From Styela clava (Eukaryota > Chordata > Ascidiacea > Stolidobranchia > Styelidae), in assembly GCF_964204865.1 (NCBI RefSeq), contig NC_135252.1, positions 10,313,383 through 10,377,382 on the forward strand: a stretch of 64,000 bases of DNA, in the 5' to 3' direction. The notes under the pieces were generated by a model. It made no database searches and was not told the DNA's origin. It saw only the letters and a program-made list of their open reading frames with translations. Every line of letters begins with the position of its first letter. Position 1 is the first letter of the stretch. A program made the translations under genes and the position numbers. Below are positions 12,090-24,576 of the stretch, piece by piece.

Positions 12090-13021
12090 CAGGGTTGCCA
12101 TATTGGCTTTTTTTACGCAAAATTTGCCATTTTTCAAACGCGTTTGGCGTCAGAATTTCCGTTTGGCTTTTTGGCGTTTTTTCAAGTCTATTCTAGTGTC
12201 TATTATTGAAATCATATGAAATACAATATTCAGTGTGTAACAACGTACTCAGCTACTTAACATTAGGATTTCCTGGAGCATCGATTTCCTTGTTTGTTAC
12301 ATTAACTCTCAACCATATCCTACCCAATAAGAAATAAATGCAGTTTCTGCAGCTGCTCAGACAGATGTTCAAGCAGGGTTGTAAACCTTGCCTCGATTTT
12401 ATAGTTTTGCCTATTTGTCAGTTTTACATTCTGTTTCCAAAAAATAGTTGTATAACTTAATTTTCATTATGCCTGATATGGTTAATGTGAGCTTTAGTTT
12501 AATTCTGCAATTGCAGTAACGATGTGATTAACTACGCTAAAACTACTGAATTAGATATCAGTGGTCCACCTGTGAGCGGCAGGGGGTTAGATAATTTTTT
12601 AATAAAATTGATGGTTTATAAATTTTAAAAGGAAAAAATTTTTTTGTAAAGCACGATATACTGATATAGGGAGAATTTTTTAAGGTATATCACAAGTTTA
12701 AGTAGAAACATATAGATACCGGTATATTACATACTGACAGACTGAGGCGACACCCTGTGTTGTATATATTGAATGGTAAAATGATGCTGTCCGCTTGATA
12801 TTTATTTTACTTTCTACAGTTCTATAGGAACTTTACTTTCTATTTGTGTGCCTCACCGAATGAACTGATGGCTCTACATCATCATCAGTACCGGTACATT
12901 GCCAAGCGCTTAAAATCTGACAACTCAGGGGGCTTTTGTACTTAGTAAAATTATTGGCTTTTTCTGGCTTTTTTTATGTCTTGATTTGGCTTTTTTTGAT
13001 CGCTGGGGTCTGGCAACCCTG
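12090..13021. mobile_element. hAT-like MITE, 932 bp
   Basis: Begins CAGGGTTGCCA and ends TGGCAACCCTG (11-bp terminal inverted repeats). Flanked by a perfect 8-bp target duplication ATTGTACG at 12082-12089 and 13022-13029. Inside are pyrimidine-rich TTGGC / GGCTTTTTT stretches near both ends. No transposase frame is recognisable, so it is non-autonomous. Confidence 0.85.
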
Positions 13022-13029
13022 ATTGTACG

Positions 13030-14322
13030 CTTCCGAGTCCCAATCAGAACAATCACACCCTCGCGCCAGGTAAGGTTTCTAATGGTGCCTTTTCTCGCTG
13101 TCCGTACCCAGGGTTAGAGATAGGTAAAATGGATTCGAGAGAGAGTTTTTTTCATTATTGGAAACCAAAAATATAAATATGAGCACAAAGTTTAAGCGGT
13201 AGTCTTGGATGATCACGATGCAATTGTGCGGTCACCGCTCATCATCAAATTCTGAAATTCCAGAATGTTATAGTGAATCATAAAATATAAATACACACGT
13301 ACACGGTCAGATGGTATACGCTAAGCATTAAAAACATTCCAGATTATCAAACATAGAAAATAGTTTAAAAGATCATGAAGATTGAGTTTTTGAAGTAATC
13401 TATTCTGATATTTCATCTTTGAGACACGCGGTTCCCTTTTTGTTCGTTCATGCGGCGCCAAATTATCAGGTGGAAAACCCACGGGGCACTTACCGGTACA
13501 CGAAAATAACAATAATTGCTGCCTTCAAATAAAACTCAATTTTGTGATTGTTAATGTGTGCTTTATTTATGCCTTTCAAAATGTGAAAACATGCTGGCTT
13601 GAAGAAAATAGGCAATATCAACTATTCTTCCTCATCTCTGCCTGATTTTGCTTTGTAGTACTGAAAAATCACACATGTTCGCTAAACTTGGTTCAGCAGA
13701 CAAATACAGAAATATGAACTGCGAAAGCAGCAAGTAGTGTCTACATACAGACACTAGATAACAAAAAGTAGACAACATAGAAAGGTAAAATTCATATACA
13801 CAACATTTAAAATAAGAAACAAAACATTCATAATAAATACAATATGTAAAATATTCAATCATTTATTAGTTACGTTCAACACAACTCTTTTAATTTTCAG
13901 GGCGCACTTAGCAAATGGCCCCCAGGTGCCCCCTTTTGGTGACCGCTGGTATATACAAAAGTTATTTTGGTTATGTGGTTGTAAAGTGCAGACTGCAGAT
14001 ACAGCAAGAAATTCTGATGTAAAACCAACTGCCAAGCACTTTTGAGGTGAAACCAAACAGACAAATATATCATGTAAACATAGGGACAGTTTCTTTTATT
14101 GCGCTAGCTTTTGCTCTTTTGGGAATGCCTAACAAAAATTAATTTGGTTGATTGAAGTAGGCCAAGTCTGAAAAAGAAGATTGAGTCATGTTATACAAAT
14201 GCCCGTTAATCAACTTCGTGACTTAGCTTCATCAACTTTTTGCAAATATAAATGATCCCAATTCTCAATACATTTCTATTGCAATGTGGATATAGGCCTA
14301 TGTATATTTTTCTATTGAAGTA
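13030..14322. other. Upstream region of the ZSWIM3-like gene with repeat fragment
   Basis: No coding exon recognised. Should include the promoter/5' UTR of the ZSWIM3-like gene. The segment 13790-13960 is clearly similar to 54640-54790, which lies inside a hAT-like element, so it is a fragment of the same dispersed repeat. A possible 5' UTR donor (CGCGCCAG then GTAAGG) near 13068 cannot be tested from sequence alone. Confidence 0.4.
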
Positions 14323-17300
14323 ATGCAACGACGAAAAAGGTTTGTTGGGATAGAGGCTGGAGACACTTTCAGTTGTTTTGAAGACCTTAAAAAAACTATC
14401 GATAGAGTCCAGGATGAATCTGAAATACTTCTTTACATGCGGGATTCTGTGACATTGAAAGGAGCCGTGAAAAAACGACCAAGAGTTGCGCGTTTGGCGA
14501 ATCCTGATCTTGTCTACCACAGTATCCTTTATATTTGTGTGTTTGGAAGGCGAGATTCCCAAAAAGCAAAAACCACTGGGCGGTGAGTCAAATATTGTTA
14601 TGTTATAGAATGTATTTACAGGAAAAATGTATTTGTGAAATTTGTATTGTAAATTTTTAAATGTTACTAAACTACTCGGGATGGTATATTAATCTCTTCA
14701 TCTCGTCTCAATTTACAAGTCTTTGCTTTGATACAACCAGATTTTGATAAAAAAAAGTTAAAAAATTTGCACAAAAAAATTAATCTTTTCAATTGTGTTT
14801 CCGCTAAGCATTTTATATGAATGCATTGAGCATATCATGTATTATATCTCAATTATTCAATCTTTTTTTATGACGCCATTTCTGTTATCAGGAGAGGGAT
14901 TTTCTATTAGTTCCTTAATAATTCCATATATTTTTTACTATGCTGTATTTTAACATGGCTATTTTAGTATTTTAAAATTTATGAAAATAATTTAATTCCA
15001 ATTTTGAAATAAATTCAATATTTCGTATTCATTCTTCATGCAGCAAAAATTAATTATATATGGTTAAATTTTACTTTCGCTACAGGGGAAATATCATATA
15101 AGAAAAAATACAATCTAAATTTCAAGTTCTTTACTTCTCTTAAGTACTGTATTTTAAAACGGTTGTTGACTATGAATTTATTAAATCATTCATAGTAGGT
15201 CAGTTCTTCCGGAGATCTTGAAAAAAAATCCAGAGAAATGCAAAGCAGAAATAAGAATTGGTCTTTCTGATGATTTCCAGTTGCTTGAGGTTCGAAGAAT
15301 ATGCGATGTACACAATCATGATGTTTCTAAGGTGAATAAGGAAGATGCATTATGACATTGTGTTGTTATGTATACTAACTTAAGCTATTGTTATTGGATG
15401 TACCGGCTCGGTAGTAATCAATACTTTTTTTAAGCTTATCTTATGGTTAACCTATTTTGGTATTATTATTTTTTTTATTGTAAAGTTTGCTTTTAAACGG
15501 ATAGGATAGGAATTACATTTTACCCCGTGGGAGAGAAAGTCGGTAAAATGGCTTAATCATATGGTGAACAATGGCTTTTTCGTTGAGTTACCAGTCCATG
15601 TTGGGCGAACCCACACAAGGTAATCAGAGGCACAGTGGCGAGCGTATCCCTAATGCTTAGAACAATGTGCCACGTCGCCACACCGTTGAGCCAGTATTCA
15701 AACCAAATTTGAGAAAAAAAAAGGGTAATTCTAAGTGTTTCCAGTGAAACTATAAGATGTTGTTTTCTTCACTGATAAGATAAAATATTAGGTATTTTTG
15801 CTTTGGTGTTCACCCTTTCATATTTTTCAGAAAACATTTAGTGTAATATCAGAACACAGAACTCTTCATTCATGCTCACCAAAATATAGACTGTTGAATG
15901 CCAAGCATAAAAAGAAAAGAGTCAGGTGCGACTTTCCACTCATATTCATAAACTTCAAAGTTGTTTTATTTCGAATTTTGTTTGTAAATAGTGTACTTTA
16001 ATTATATCAAACTTTCATCAGTTTGTTATTAAATACTTAGCAATAGTTGAAATGAGTCATATTGTGACTAGAACTTGTCTGGTTCATGCTGTATTTCACA
16101 ATATCCAATTTCGAATGCACTTCTGAACTGTCATTGTGATATGTGAGTTGAGAGTAGGTGAATATTGGATAATTCAAACTCAATAAAACAATTCAAAGTT
16201 TGTTTTTATTATTGTAAAAAAAGATATACTTGCCAGCTCGAGCAAATACCTGACAGATTTTCCAGTGTTAACTTTTTCAGTTTATACCCCTCACTTTAAA
16301 CATCAGAATATGGCATCCATAAATAATCGGGTGTCATTTTGATGCATACTTATTTGTTAATAAAGAACTTGATGGAAAGTATATTAAATATACATTTCAG
16401 TTTCATAAACATAACTTATGAATTATTTAGACCTGTTCGACAAGCATCCAGCAGAGTATCATCAATTGGAAACAATCGCTTGGTTCAGTATATTGATGAT
16501 GTAGAGCAAGCCATATCCACTCTACAAGCACCTTCTACCTCTAATCATAATGGACATGACATGGAAACAAGTAACAACAAGAGATCAGTGAGTTTCATTT
16601 TACATCTCAGATAGAATTGAATGGTTTTTAAAATTTGCCCCTTCTTATTTAGTATTTTAGTAGCATTACCACTATTCAAAAATTAGACAGTAGTGTTGTT
16701 GGCTTGTTGCACTGCATAAATTAAATATTTTAGGCATGATCATTTTCTATCAATTAGCCGCCCTATATATATATCAGAGGCTGCTTATACAGAGTCTTGT
16801 TCAGAGTGATAGTATCTTTTAACAACAAAAAAACCTATTTAGGAAAAACGAAAACACACTGATGCAATGCCCTCTTCAATGAAACGACCATCCAAAATGA
16901 GGAATAAAAAAATCTATGACAGACCTTCATATGATTATTTTTCAATGATGAACGGAGATTTGTTGGGTGATAATGATGAAGACGATGATGATGAAGAAGA
17001 AGAAAATGACTTTGTCGACTTATTGACTGTGAAAAAGCAACTCAGTAAAAGAGTGGAATTTAAAAAACTTGTGGAAAAATTTTACGAAGTTAATGGTAAG
17101 TGATTTCTAATGAATTCTAGGTACTTCTGAAGTATGCGCACCAAGATGTCGCACAACCTGAACCCTAACCTTGTACACAACCTGAGTTCAGGTTGTGCGC
17201 CATCTTGGTGCGCATACTTTAGGAGATCCGAATTCTATTTACCCATTTTGCTTGAATAATGTAGATCTATCAGGATTGCATTTCTTAGTATATTTTATTT

Positions 17301-20099
17301 AGGTGAAGTTGGATGCCCATTTAAACTTGGGTGAAAGCACGATACAAACAACCAATTGATATGTGTTTTTTATAGTATTATATAGTAAAATCATTTGCCC
17401 TATGTCCCTGACTGTGTATACATGACTATTAAATTAGTCCCTGGGCCCTAATAGCCCAGATATCATATCATAGCTTCATATGTCATCTTGTTCTTTGATT
17501 AGATATTACATTTTTTGGTACTCCCATAGTGTGTGTACCAGGTTAGGGTTAGGCCATATTTTTATTCCGATTTTTCTTATTTTAGTTCTATTACAAGCTC
17601 GGGGGCTGTTTGTGTTAGCCAAGTGGATATATGCCCTGCCCTAGGCTTCAGTCTCTTACACAACTTAGGCTAACAAAATTTCTTACCTCCATATTGGTAC
17701 ACACACTTCTGGAGCGCCCATTTTTTGCCTCGTTTCTATATAATATGATAGTGTCTTTACCATAATGTGCCCTGGTGAAGTTTTTCTGGATAGATATTTG
17801 AAACATTGGCAAATTATATTTTTTACATTTTTAATACACTGTTCGTGCCCTAGATATTCTCAACAAGGCCTCATTCACTTTAGGCGCCATAACTGAAGTT
17901 TATGAGGAACGAATGAAGCCACAAGCAATTTATTTTCAAACTATAGAAATGAGGAAGATGTTTGCAGCTTATCCTGAGGTGTTTATTATCGATGCTAGCC
18001 ATAAAATTGAGATCATGGGATTGACGCTGTATGTTGTTATGAACACAGATGGCAATGGTCAGGCTGCAATCGTCTCTTTATGGTTTGTTACTCAAGAGAA
18101 TGAAGATAATTTACTTTACCTCATCAAGCAGTTTAAAGAATACAATCCAGGTTGGGAACAAATTACTGTGGCCGTTTGTGGCAAAGAATTTCGCAACAGA
18201 AACCTTTTGATGTCTCATCTTCCCAATGCAGAATCGTTTATCTCATATTTTCACGCAATGAGAAATTTCCGCCGTGAAATTTATTCAGAAAAAGACAACG
18301 GTTTTGAATGTGTTGAAGAGAAACATGCATGTCTCAAAATTATGAAGAAAATGATTTTAGCTAAGAATCAAGAAGTTTACTCATTTCACTTTGAGAGGTT
18401 GAAATTGTATGCCCCTGCAGAATTGTTTGCGTACTTCATGAATAACTGGCACACAGTACAGGATGAATGGGTCGATGGCCTAAAATGTCCATTTGCCTAT
18501 TTTCTTGATCAAAAGAACAATAGGCTGGATGCTATTAACCAAATAGTAAAAAGCCTTTGTGATAATTTTCAAACCGTTCCCAAATTTTTCCATGACCTAT
18601 TGAGGAGCATTGGTTCACTTCAGCTTGAACGAAAACAGAGAGCACTCACCGTTCCTGTTAAAGGTCCTGTTATAACTTCTGAATTTCACATCGCAGAGAT
18701 GCAATACAAAAACCTTCTTACAACATACGCATTCAGTTTTGTCAAAAGACAACTTCATTTTTTTCCCAAGGTGAAAATTGATTCGAGCCTAAACGATGAG
18801 GTATCAACGATTAAAAGTCCAAAATATGGTGTGCTAGTTACAAGCATATCCTCTTGCCCATGCGTTTTCAACACTGTGACTGGTCTCCCTTGTTCTCATA
18901 TTTTTGCTGTTCGGAAAGACAAAGGCGTGTCTACATATGATTCATCAATATGTAGAGAAAGATGGACGTGGCATTATCTCAGACGAACACAAGATTTACC
19001 TGAAGAGGAGTCAAATTTGGTACCAGATGGTAAGAATTTTTCTAAAATTTTCTGGTATACTGTAATGCTGTACTGTAACGCTGATCAGTGTTGGTGTAGG
19101 TTATTGGATATGAAGTGGAAATATGCCTATGGATCATTTTGTCTTTTGTATTTTTCTCCTTGTTGTTGTAAAAAAATCACTTTCTTTTTTTAATTGATAT
19201 CTGAGTGTATATATATATATATCTATTGACTATAAAACACTATGTATATGCAACAAATAATTTTTTCCTTCTCTTTCCTTTCCTGAAGCTTTGTTTGGTT
19301 ATGGCGAAACCCCGCCCAGCACACCATATGCAGATAGTGCAATGAACGAAGTTATTGAAGAATCTCCATCTGAAGCTGATGAAGCTCCATTTGTACCATC
19401 TTATGCCTCATTTACTAGTAAAGATAATGTGATAATAGAGACAACTGACCTCCTGAATGAAGGTCTGTAACCATAGCTTTTAGGTATTGCTGTTTTTTGT
19501 AAATTAGGGAAATATCAGTATTTGGCTTGCAATGAGCTTTAAATCGTTATTTTGTGATCGGTATTTATATATGAAGTGGAACCATTCAGAAGCTGAGAGA
19601 ATTCACTTATAGTCTCACTCTCTTTGCTTGCTTCTTTTATTTAATTTGTTTACTGAGTGATTGATTGTTTGATCCTTGTTCGAATTAATAGCGAAGAATC
19701 ACGATCATATATTTTTTAATAACTGATACCTCGCCGGTGCTCGGAGTCTCTTTTTTGTTTGTTTTTGGACATAAGTAATCTTTCTAATTATGTATATTGT
19801 TCGACTTCTCTTTATTCAACCAGTATCAAAGTTAGACTTTTATCGTGGTTGTCGCTGCTAACTAACATTGGTATTTTCGCGTCACCCATCACCGTGAAAT
19901 GCCATTTGCATGTTTGCATCAAGTGTATTTCCATTTTGGTGAAAAATAATTTACCGACTGATAATTTATTGTCTCAGATGACCAAGAAGAAATCAATGTT
20001 CTGCAGCAAATAATGAAAATGAGAAAGGAATCGTCTGATGAACGACACAAGACAGGTTATTTTGATCCAACCAGTGTCGGTCTCCAAGAAACTGTTTAA
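14323..20099 (+). CDS. ZSWIM3-like protein: FAR1-like N terminus, inactive MULE-type transposase domain, SWIM zinc finger
   Basis: Eight coding exons: 14323-14582, 15199-15331, 15831-15925, 16431-16587, 16843-17095, 17884-19029, 19289-19462, 19978-20099. All are GT-AG with matching phases, giving about 779 residues. The N-terminal part (GDTFSCFEDLKKTI, then LYMRDSVTL and CDVHNHDVSK) matches the DNA-binding-like region of ZSWIM3. A basic then acidic linker follows (DNDEDDDDEEEEND, about residues 258-271). The big exon carries an RNase H-like MULE transposase fold (FIIDASHKIEIMG, then a VAVCGKEF segment and FHAMRNFRREIY). Next is a SWIM zinc finger, CPCVFNTVTGLPCSHIF (C-x-C...C-x-H), at about residues 624-640. 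The second catalytic Asp expected in VDxxF reads Cys, so transposition chemistry is not expected. The many introns also argue for a host gene. Exact function unknown; ZSWIM3/ZSWIM1 relatives are poorly characterised. Exon 2 has two in-frame acceptors 3 nt apart (15196 or 15199). Confidence 0.85.
15499..15690 (-). repeat. SINE copy (tRNA-derived family), degraded
   Basis: On the minus strand it runs from a tRNA-like head (...CTAAGCATTAGGGATACGC) to the tail ending in TCCTATCC. It is an older, internally deleted copy of the SINE best seen at 40368-40705. It lies in intron 2 of the ZSWIM3-like gene. Confidence 0.65.
17130..17219. repeat. Near-perfect inverted repeat (hairpin) in an intron
   Basis: Left arm 17130-17162 and right arm 17187-17219 are reverse complements over 33 nt with a single mismatch. 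The loop is 24 nt. The arms contain AAGTATGCGCACCAAGATG. It lies in intron 5 of the ZSWIM3-like gene. It may be a tiny MITE or a folded RNA element. Confidence 0.9.
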
Positions 20100-20276
20100 T
20101 TTATATATTGCAATATTTATATCATGCCGCTTTGTATAATATTCTGTAAAGTGCTGCTGAAGCATGATCATGCTTGGAAAAAGTCATTGGGTCTAAACTG
20201 TGCCATTTCTGCCACCGCTGTTTTCTTGTTTTTGTTCTTATTTAATGCAAATTTCTTTACTATCATTGTTCTTTGA

Positions 20277-20282
20277 AATAAA
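20277..20282 (+). promoter_or_regulatory. Polyadenylation signal of the ZSWIM3-like gene
   Basis: AATAAA about 180 bases after the stop codon at 20097-20099. Confidence 0.6.
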
Positions 20283-23200
20283 ATATTTCGTTGTTGGGTA
20301 TGTTTTAATACTCGTGCTCATCTGTTATAGTAGGTGATAGCATTTCACTATCCTACTCAAATATCACAGTATCCAGTTAGTTTTGCGAACGCCGAATGGT
20401 TCAGATTCTCTTATTTGCTTACAAAAAATCTCAAATCATCTTTAATAGCGTCTTACAAAACTGGTGATTGAGAGTGTAAAACTTAATGGTTGGGATAGGA
20501 AAATACCATTGTAAGCGTACTTTTTCTCCAGTCTCCTGTAGAAATATGATGACGCGCAACTGGAACGTGCGCATTTCGCGGTAGGTGTGGCACTTTGGCC
20601 CTAAACTAATGGATTACAGACTGTTACCGTATTCAAAAAAGTTACAAGCTTTCCTAAAGAAAACGGTGCGATAATTAGAAATGATTACTTATTGGGCACC
20701 GACACTTTTCGATTTGTGCAAGTTTAGCCCACAACTCGCGAGAAGTGTCGCTATTACTATTACTGTCTCTACCGACAACGCGACTGACATCGAGACGCAA
20801 CAATGCTCTTGACTGGATGCGAATATTGCGGGCCAAGTCCATTAGCAGACCAGCGAGATTAACGGGGATTACGAAAAAAAAATTGTTAGGACGGTTTTCC
20901 TACTGTGTGAGACTTACCCCCTGAAAATTGTCAAACCATACCACTGTAACATTCTAGGAAATTATTCTCAAGAGACAAATGGTGTTGGCTGTGTGTAGAC
21001 TTTATTTTATTATATATGCAGTTAATAAAGTAGCAAAGTCGGCGCGCGCATGCTTGCTAATTTTTTAATTAATCAAGTTTCCATGTATTGTATCATCGCG
21101 TGCAAAACTTTATACTTACCATTTGAAAAATTGCAGGAAACAACGATAAAAATAGAATAGAATAATACATTCCAATGCTAACATAGTCTTTGACCCATAT
21201 TAGGACATAATTAAAAAATATAACATAAATTATCTGGGATGATTTATAATGTGATCAAGTATTGAATACCGCCATTAATAATATTCGACAATTTTATTTT
21301 ATTCATATGGCCTGTATCAACTTTCGACACATCACTTAATCAGGAATTTGAAGCGATAAGTTATGCTACAGATATTGTGAAAAATGTCCTCAGAAAGCAC
21401 ATATATAATAGATCAATAACGATTTAATAGTGAAGTCCTTCCTGTATGACGTAAAACCTGTCACCCGTAGGCCGACTTACGTTGTATGTGACCTAAAGCT
21501 GAAATTGTTATTCCAAGTTATCAAGTCAGGTTAGTAAACTATAATTAACACTGATAAACTATCTATCAGGTTTTATTGTATTTCAAACAGTAGGCCATCT
21601 CTTTTTCACACAGTTTTTTCTTGACAATGGCACACTACCTCAGCTAAAAATATAGGTACTACTACTATGTAATGTGTCAAAATTTCCCTTGTCTTCCATT
21701 GTGCATATACCCTCATTTAGTTTTCATGTTTATAATACCTTTGGAATTTTATAAACTGGCACACACTTTAGCGTCAAATTTGCGATTTTGAAATATAAAC
21801 AGTAAACAAAAATGGATATGCGAGTGATTGTTTTGAGACTTATATATTCATGGTAAAACATGCAAAACCGATACAAGTTGTGTAAGTATTGCAACAACAT
21901 CTAGAACGAATATAAGTTCTTATTTGAAATAATTATCAAATATTTGTCTCAATAACGTGAATAACTTCAAGTATGAAATGTATATAAAAATGGTTGACTA
22001 AAACAAATCTGAATTAAATAGCAAATGTAATGAATGGGACTATTTCAGAGAATATTAAGCGTCACTGATAACTAATTATATTTAGGACACCTATCCTAAA
22101 CATGTACTGTTTGTATTTGGGCACGTTCTGAACTTCTCCGAAATTCCCAACTGATGCCGCTTTTTGCAAATACGATATTTATCTATGTTTTGACTTTCAT
22201 TTTTATACTACTACTCTTACTATGTATTTTATTATACATTATAATATTCTTACTACTACTATGTATTTTCCCAATTATCACAGTTGCAAATGAATTGGCG
22301 TACCCAGGGCATCGTCACATCCAAATTTTTATTCAGCCGGTTTCTTTAAATTGGCGACTTTCTATACAATTGGCATTATTGAACGTGGAAATCAACGCCA
22401 AGATTTATTCAATTTCCACGTTTCAGACATATAGATATACGTTGTTGCCATTTGAAAACAAATATATATGCCAATGATGTATATATATAGTAAGAATTAT
22501 CTTAATTCAGACAGACAAACAATATTGGCATATTCACATCGTTATTAGGAACGATGACAAAGTTATTGTATTAGGAATCGGAACTATTTTTCTCGCTAAA
22601 GTGAATGACTTCAAAAATGAAGTATGATCGCATAATATAGATATAAATTGACTGATAGCTTTTTATAACCAAGCCAAATTGAAATAGCGAAACTGCCCCA
22701 AATGACATTTATGGGCAGACCCAGTGTGCATGATTTCAAATTATAAGATGCTTGTATTCGCCATTTTTTCAGCTTACTAACTTTCTTGTGATTCACAACT
22801 AAAAGTGCAAACTAAAGTGGCGTGTTTCCAAAAACGATTTTATGCTTTTCTATATTTTCAAACTAACAAACTACTCGCCAAGGATATGCCATTTTATTAC
22901 CTGGCAACATCCGTTTCCCGGCTAGTCAGTTTATTTGAATTGGCAGACATCCGTAATATTGGCCCTAACGAACGTGGGAACTAAATCAACGTTTCACTTT
23001 CATTCATTTGTCATACTTCAGACAATTCGGCTTCACTCGAATCTATTTCATGCGAGATCGCAAGGACAAGATGACAAATTAGGTCATTTTGGAATTTATT
23101 AATTAATCACGGTAGCCGTTTCGGTAATTTATGAAATATCGAGAATTAAGGCTAATTCGACTAAAATCTTCTGAAATATTTGTATATCATTAAGTTATTT

Positions 23201-23756
23201 CTAGTATCCAGCCTATCGATTATGTAAAAATACCTTTATTTTACAGCAGATATTCAACTCCTAAAATATCTAGCTTATCGCACAGATATACGTTTCTGTG
23301 GACCTTACAATGATTGATCTCAGTACACTTCATCGAAAATGTCGCACTTTTGGGCGTACTTTCACATTATAGCATTTCTAGATGTTATCTGCCCATAGCT
23401 TCGAAATATATGAGTTGTTGTGAAAAACGTTGCGGATTCACGCTGAATATTTAAAGTTGGAGAAAATATAACGAGAGCCATCAGCGTTTTCGGGGTATTT
23501 GTTCATCTTTCAAATATCCAAAGTCGCATTTTAGCCCTCTCCCACCCATACAACTGATACAAGTTATACAACATAAAGCATAACAAATTTTATTTTTTTC
23601 AATTACATCTGAAATGAGCTCCACTGATATTTGTGGTTCTAATCTTCCCAATCATTACTTCTACGGCTAAATGCAAATTAAATGTTTATGCATTGTTACG
23701 TCATACTTGATTTGATATTTCAAATTCATTTAGCAAATTTTCTTTCTTGCCATTGT

Positions 23757-23930
23757 TGTAAACTGCTTGTCTGAGGAAGTCTGACTCTGGTCGGACGAAA
23801 CGTTACAGAAATACATTTGTGTTAGTGTGCAGCTGGACTCTTTAATTGAATAGAATAGTCATGTTTATTCCAGCTACAGTATCCTTGCAGTATACGCATA
23901 CGGATCCACTAGCATAAAGGCATAGGGAAA
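23757..23930 (+). repeat. Dispersed repeat with hammerhead-ribozyme-like core
   Basis: Contains GTCTGAGGAAGTCTGAC then GGTCGGACGAAACGTTACAG, followed by ACATTTGTGTTAGTGTGCAG. The same order recurs near 5575-5712 (minus), 50123-50220 (minus) and 50253-50460 (plus). GTCTGAC and GTCGGAC can pair as a 7-bp stem between CTGAGGA and GAAAC, the arrangement of a hammerhead core (CUGANGA-stem II-GAAA). One extra A sits between CUGAGGA and the stem. Similar pseudo-LTR sequences occur in Penelope-like retroelements; the assignment here is inference. Confidence 0.6.
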
Positions 23931-24260
23931 AGATAGGAAGTTAGTCTCGCGCAACCCAACTCAAATTTAAGCATCTTTCTGTCAACAAATTCCCTGTCGC
24001 CTATGCCATTGTGATACAACAATAGTGATTTCGACAGTGCAATGATGACGGTGGTTGTTAGTTGGTCTGAAAACTCCGAACAATTGTATTCCGAGTTTCT
24101 TTTTTAGAAATGAGTTAATCACATAGGGCACTCAGACCGATGACCACGCGGAGTTATAGTTCTCTTTTTGCAATTCATGTTCCCGCTTATAAAGTTTTAG
24201 TTGCGCCTCTGGTTTTAACTGTTCAAATCGCTGTGGCGCGACACAGGCTTGCAGAACAAC

Positions 24261-24299
24261 GTAGGGGTTTGACACGTTTGCAAAGGTTAAAAACCACTG
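24261..24299. mobile_element. hAT-type right terminus (fragment)
   Basis: GGGGTTTGACACGTTTGCAA followed by AGGTTAAAAACCACTG, i.e. CAGTGGTTTTTAACC on the other strand, a typical hAT end. No matching left end or target duplication was found nearby. Confidence 0.45.
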
Positions 24300-24421
24300 T
24301 TTATGCGAATTTGATCTCCGCGACTTCTGGTTTAACTAGCCTACCCACAACCTGTAATTGCCCATCTGAAACTTATGTCAATTCTTTTTCATAACAGAAA
24401 ATTTATACATTATAATATGTC

Positions 24422-24427
24422 TTTATT
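24422..24427 (-). promoter_or_regulatory. Polyadenylation signal of the lipocalin gene
   Basis: TTTATT on plus (AATAAA on minus), about 150 bases after the lipocalin stop codon. Confidence 0.6.
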
Positions 24428-24576
24428 TTGTAGAAAATAAGACATCCCAAAGTAGCATTTGTGTTTAAAGATCATTCACAATGAAAGAACTCATCGAGCA
24501 TAATTAGCAGTCATGATTGTGAAAAGTAAACACATGAAGTCAACATATGGATAAATATTTTGGAAATTACAAGAAA

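Larger units (their letters stand above)
20283..24421. other. Gene-free, repeat-bearing stretch
   Basis: No coding region recognised on either strand. A Leu/Ile-rich frame at 22154-22477 is low-complexity TTA/CTA sequence. Two loosely similar blocks, around 22300-22430 and 22900-23010, share GAACGTGG and AATCAACG motifs. A copy of the hammerhead-like repeat lies at 23757-23930 and a hAT-type terminus at 24261-24299. Confidence 0.45.

Noticed and set aside
14206..14562. 118-residue minus-strand frame
   Set aside because: It is the complement of exon 1 of the ZSWIM3-like gene, which has family similarity on the plus strand.
19463..19470. Stop at TAA just after the seventh ZSWIM3-like exon as the natural end
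   Set aside because: A GT donor precedes it, and the next exon (19978-20099) joins in frame with a further 40 residues and a well-placed polyadenylation signal. Intron retention remains possible.
22154..22477. 107-residue hydrophobic open frame
   Set aside because: Product of TTA/CTA/ATT low-complexity sequence, no splice context and no recognisable domain.
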